The notes under the pieces: generated by a model | Told to the model about the DNA's origin: nothing | What the model saw: the letters and a program-made list of their open reading frames with translations, nothing else | Databases searched by the model: none | Program-made: the position numbers and the translations under genes | From: JAVBSN01 sp031556525 | GTDB lineage: Bacteria; Bacillota; Clostridia; Lachnospirales; Lachnospiraceae | Direction of reading: 5' to 3' | Length of the DNA stretch: 16,302 nt | NCBI GenBank assembly: GCA_031556525.1 | Contig: JAVBSS010000018.1 | Span: 1-16,302, forward strand | Shown here: positions 14,822-16,302 of the stretch, piece by piece | How the letters are laid out: each line of letters starts with the position of its first letter | Numbering within the stretch: the first letter of the stretch is position 1

Positions 14822-15037
14822 GTAAAGATGAGCGTAGTATTCTATTGTATCTACATTAGATTTTTCAAAATCAAGTTGTAAAATATGCTTAAGTGCATGT
14901 ATATATCCATCGTTTTGTTGTTCTGAATTTAGTCGTGAATTAAGAAATATAGTATAACTACCATCATTATTTTCTACAACCTGTTCTCTAATTTTTGTAT
15001 TCATATCAATAAGTTGAATGTTAATATCTTGTATCAT
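14816..15037 (-). CDS. Small ImmA-like protein with degenerate metalloprotease motif
   Basis: A 73-aa protein. It starts at ATG 15035-15037, with AGGAGG 7 nt upstream; a longer in-frame start at 15073 lies beyond the ribosome site. The string SYTIFLNSRLNSEQQ, then H-A-L-K-H, then DFEKSNVDTIEYYAH follows the pattern of small ImmA/IrrE-like proteins that sit beside XRE repressors in clostridial prophages, where HExxH is the zinc-binding motif. Here the catalytic Glu is Ala, so peptidase activity is unlikely although two His remain. ImmA of ICEBs1 cleaves its partner repressor ImmR; this protein may bind the neighbouring repressor without cutting it. The family call is by eye and moderate. It follows the XRE gene by 59 nt in the same direction and is probably cotranscribed. 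Confidence 0.6.
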   Translation of the reverse strand: MIQDINIQLIDMNTKIREQVVENNDGSYTIFLNSRLNSEQQNDGYIHALKHILQLDFEKSNVDTIEYYAHLYK

Positions 15038-15096
15038 ATCTCTGCCTCCTACCATCTGCATTAATAGTAACATACAGTGATGACAAAGTATGACAA

Positions 15097-15489
15097 CTAC
15101 GATTCTTTGTTTTTTAATCTTTGCATAAATTCAATATGTGCCTTTAATTCTTCAGGAGATATATCTCTAGCAACATCAAATAAAACTCTCATATCTGGAT
15201 TCTCAAAAGCAGCTTGTGCTATTGCTTTTGTTTCATCATTAAGATAGTAGTATTCTTTGCTACTATTCTCAAGTGAATCTTCCATTAAATCAGATCGTTT
15301 AATTCCAAAGTACTCACACATCGCATCAATCTTATCCATCCTAGGTATTTTAATGCCTTTACACCAATATGACACAGAAGAAGTACCTACATCTATTGCT
15401 TTTGCAAGTTCTAATTGAGTAATTCCATGGATATCAAGTTGTTTATTTAGATTACGAGAAAATATCATTTTAAAATCACGTTCGGACAT
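15097..15489 (-). CDS. XRE-family transcriptional repressor
   Basis: A 130-aa cytoplasmic DNA-binding protein. An N-terminal lambda-repressor-like helix-turn-helix (about residues 7-62) has TQLELAKAIDVGTSSVSYWCKG as helices 2-3. A linker and a C-terminal helical region follow (YYLNDETKAIAQAAFENPDMRVLF and SPEELKAHIEFMQRLK), a tail common in clostridial prophage repressors. I chose ATG 15487-15489, with AGAGG about 8 nt upstream; the in-frame GTG at 15496-15498 overlaps that site. The divergent intergenic region holds four copies of one palindrome, one of them within its own promoter, so it very likely represses both itself and the opposite tail operon. There is no C-terminal self-cleavage (LexA/CI peptidase) domain, so induction must come from another factor, perhaps the small protein encoded next to it. 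Confidence 0.87.
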   Translation of the reverse strand: MSERDFKMIFSRNLNKQLDIHGITQLELAKAIDVGTSSVSYWCKGIKIPRMDKIDAMCEYFGIKRSDLMEDSLENSSKEYYYLNDETKAIAQAAFENPDMRVLFDVARDISPEELKAHIEFMQRLKNKES

Positions 15490-15521
15490 ATTAAACACCT
15501 CTTTACTATATTATATAGGAT

Positions 15522-15550
15522 ATTATAGACTAAAAGTGAATTAAAATCAA
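15522..15550 (-). promoter_or_regulatory. Promoter of the XRE repressor gene
   Basis: On the - strand, TTGATT (15545-15550), a 17-nt spacer and a perfect TATAAT (15522-15527). The spacer holds operator O1, so repressor binding would block RNA polymerase and give negative autoregulation. Confidence 0.82.
15529..15541. promoter_or_regulatory. Operator O1 (imperfect)
   Basis: On the - strand it reads ATTCACTTTTAGT: one full half-site plus a damaged second half of the palindrome seen at O4. It lies inside the spacer of the repressor promoter. Confidence 0.7.
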
Positions 15551-15565
15551 TGATTTTTTAAAAAT

Positions 15566-15580
15566 ATCCACTTTAAGTAT
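15566..15580. promoter_or_regulatory. Operator O2 (imperfect)
   Basis: ATCCACTTTAAGTAT shares the CACTTTAAGT core of O3 and O4. It lies just upstream of the -35 of the + strand promoter and overlaps its first T. Confidence 0.7.
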
Positions 15581-15608
15581 TGACATTCACTTTAAGTGGA
15601 TGTATAAT
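15580..15608 (+). promoter_or_regulatory. Perfect sigma-A promoter of the tail operon
   Basis: TTGACA (15580-15585), exactly 17 nt, and TATAAT (15603-15608): a fully consensus promoter. The 17-nt spacer is filled by operator O3, the layout of a tightly repressed strong promoter. It drives transcription toward the tail genes at 15800. The predicted start is about 15615. Confidence 0.92.
15585..15601. promoter_or_regulatory. Operator O3
   Basis: ATTCACTTTAAGTGGAT, an 8-1-8 palindrome with one mismatched pair, lies in the spacer of the consensus promoter. Together with the preceding TGAC it belongs to an 18-nt direct repeat with O4. Confidence 0.85.
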
Positions 15609-15614
15609 GTGAAT

Positions 15615-15680
15615 ATGTTAAACGAGACAGAGGAAATAACTAAGATATATTTTTTTAATAATGACATTCACTTTAAGTGA
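15615..15680 (+). CDS. Possible leaderless 21-aa peptide ORF
   Basis: The ATG at 15615 lies 6 nt after the -10 TATAAT, so the predicted first base of the mRNA is the A of this start codon and there is no room for a ribosome site. It encodes MLNETEEITKIYFFNNDIHFK and stops at TGA 15678-15680, inside operator O4. It resembles no family I know. It could be a leaderless peptide, or a chance frame in the leader of the tail operon. Confidence 0.25.
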   Translation: MLNETEEITKIYFFNNDIHFK

Positions 15681-15682
15681 AT
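15666..15682. promoter_or_regulatory. Operator O4 (perfect palindrome)
   Basis: ATTCACTTTAAGTGAAT is a perfect 8-1-8 palindrome, about 50 nt downstream of the predicted start of the tail transcript. A repressor bound here could act as a roadblock or loop with O1-O3. No promoter -10 lies at the right distance after it. Confidence 0.85.
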
Positions 15683-15799
15683 TAGGGATGGCGCCAAGGA
15701 ATAATCTTATATTAAAAAATATTAGTAATACCTCATATCGATTTAACGGTAATTAGCTGAAAATAATTTTAAAACAGCTAAAAAGGAAGTAGGTGCAAA
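15683..15799 (+). other. Leader of the tail operon
   Basis: This untranslated stretch holds the 8-nt palindrome TGGCGCCA (15689-15696), GC-rich against its surroundings, and a hairpin TTAGCTG (15753-15759) with CAGCTAA (15775-15781) around a 15-nt loop. The hairpin ends 1-2 nt before the AAGGA that begins the purine-rich ribosome site of the next gene. No T-run follows it, so it is not a terminator. A role in translation control is possible but not shown. Confidence 0.4.
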
Positions 15800-16213
15800 A
15801 TGACAATATCAGAAAGTTTAGCCAATTGGCTAAAAGAATTTCTAGAAATAGTAACTATTGAGACAAATGAGATTGAGGGAAAATCAGATAGGTGTGGACT
15901 ATATAGAAATTTCGAGAGAGATGTGGAGCAACATATTTCTAATACTTATAACATTACTGAGTATTATCAATTCTTTGCTAAACAACCATTACAAGATGAA
16001 GAGAGTAATGATGAATGGTTAGAAAAGATTATGTATTTGGTAGATGATAAGAACTACTGTGAGGAATATCCTGTTCTAGGCAACAATAGAAGTTGTTTAG
16101 AGATAGAACTTACAGGTCAGCCTTATAAGTTTGAAGAAGAAACAAATAAGACTATTTATAAAATCAAAATTAAAATTAAGTATTTAAGAAAGAGAGATGT
16201 AGAACAATGGTAA
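15800..16213 (+). CDS. Phage-type tail protein, probably tail terminator
   Basis: A 137-aa protein. The pattern SLANWLKEFL, RCGLYRN, ITEYYQFFAKQP, WLEKIMYLV and a final IYKIKIKIKYLRK resembles small tail-completion or tail-terminator proteins of clostridial prophages, which cap the tail tube and sit directly before the tail-tube gene. The resemblance is by eye and needs a profile search. The region before the ATG has AAGGAAGTAGGTG, giving AGGTG about 4 nt upstream and AAGGA further back. It ends in ATGGTAA, overlapping the start of the next gene by 7 nt, which suggests coupled translation. It is the first full gene downstream of the operator-controlled promoter. Confidence 0.55.
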   Translation: MTISESLANWLKEFLEIVTIETNEIEGKSDRCGLYRNFERDVEQHISNTYNITEYYQFFAKQPLQDEESNDEWLEKIMYLVDDKNYCEEYPVLGNNRSCLEIELTGQPYKFEEETNKTIYKIKIKIKYLRKRDVEQW

Positions 16214-16302
16214 AAAAACACAAGATAGCATTATTTATGAATGGTGGTACTTCAGAATCACCAGAATGGTTAAGAGTTAAAAAATCAACACAACTTACAT
16301 TA
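16207..16302 (+). CDS. Probable phage major tail (tube) protein, 5' part only
   Basis: Only the first 32 codons are in the window, cut by its end. The reading MVKKHKIALFMNGG, TSESPEWLRVKKSTQLTL resembles the N-terminus of phage tail-tube proteins (a short basic start, a strand, then a W-x-R/K loop and a Thr/Leu strand). The ATG overlaps the stop region of the preceding gene by 7 nt. Gene order (terminator, then tube) fits long-tailed phage tails. The call rests on a short fragment plus context. Confidence 0.45.
   Translation, partial: MVKKHKIALFMNGGTSESPEWLRVKKSTQLTL

Noticed and set aside
15529..15682. A short CRISPR-like array
   Set aside because: The repeats are palindromic operator sites with uneven spacing (about 19 to 80 nt), inside promoters; there is no regular repeat-spacer pattern and no cas gene.

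Overview
This strongly AT-rich window reads as chromosomal DNA of a low-GC Gram-positive anaerobe of the Clostridia, perhaps Lachnospiraceae-like. The support is clostridial-type Shine-Dalgarno sites (AGGAG/AGGAGG), consensus sigma-A promoters, strong hairpin+T terminators and the gene set: secreted NagZ-like lipoprotein, bacterial acyl-ACP thioesterase, CvfB-like S1 protein, Thermotoga-type DAHP synthase. The exact taxon cannot be fixed from sequence alone.

Layout. (1) 86-905: six tRNA genes on the + strand (Thr, a CAT-anticodon tRNA, Asp, Val, Leu, Arg), ended by a terminator. None encodes CCA. (2) 1033-4187: NagZ-like lipoprotein, RmlD-like reductase and a WYL-domain regulator, closed by a large bidirectional hairpin; a solo tRNA-Gln(CTG) with its own clear promoter faces them. 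(3) 4558-7644: a likely operon of acyl-ACP thioesterase, CvfB-like S1 protein, RidA and a CPBP membrane protein, closed by a second bidirectional hairpin. (4) 7734-9341 (-): pyrG with a good promoter but no visible CTP-sensing attenuator. (5) 9342-9827: a divergent intergenic region holding the pyrG promoter, a second promoter, a broken or frame-ambiguous small ORF and a terminator, directly ahead of the DAHP synthase gene. (6) 10914-14778: ftsH and uvrC, separate units.

(7) 14816-16302 is the accessory part. A small ImmA-like protein (HALKH in place of HExxH) and an XRE repressor lie on the - strand. A divergent promoter region follows, with four copies of the operator ATTCACTTTAAGTGAAT. Two copies lie inside the 17-nt spacers of the two opposed promoters. 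Downstream on + come a protein resembling phage tail terminators and the first 32 codons of a probable tail-tube protein. A repressor placed straight next to tail genes, with no integrase, replication, terminase or capsid gene visible, suggests the left edge of a phage-tail-like bacteriocin (tailocin) or a heavily reduced prophage. The window ends too early to decide. This is the most interesting part of the window.

The rest is housekeeping: cell-wall turnover, lipid release, nucleotide synthesis, aromatic amino acid synthesis, membrane proteolysis and DNA repair.
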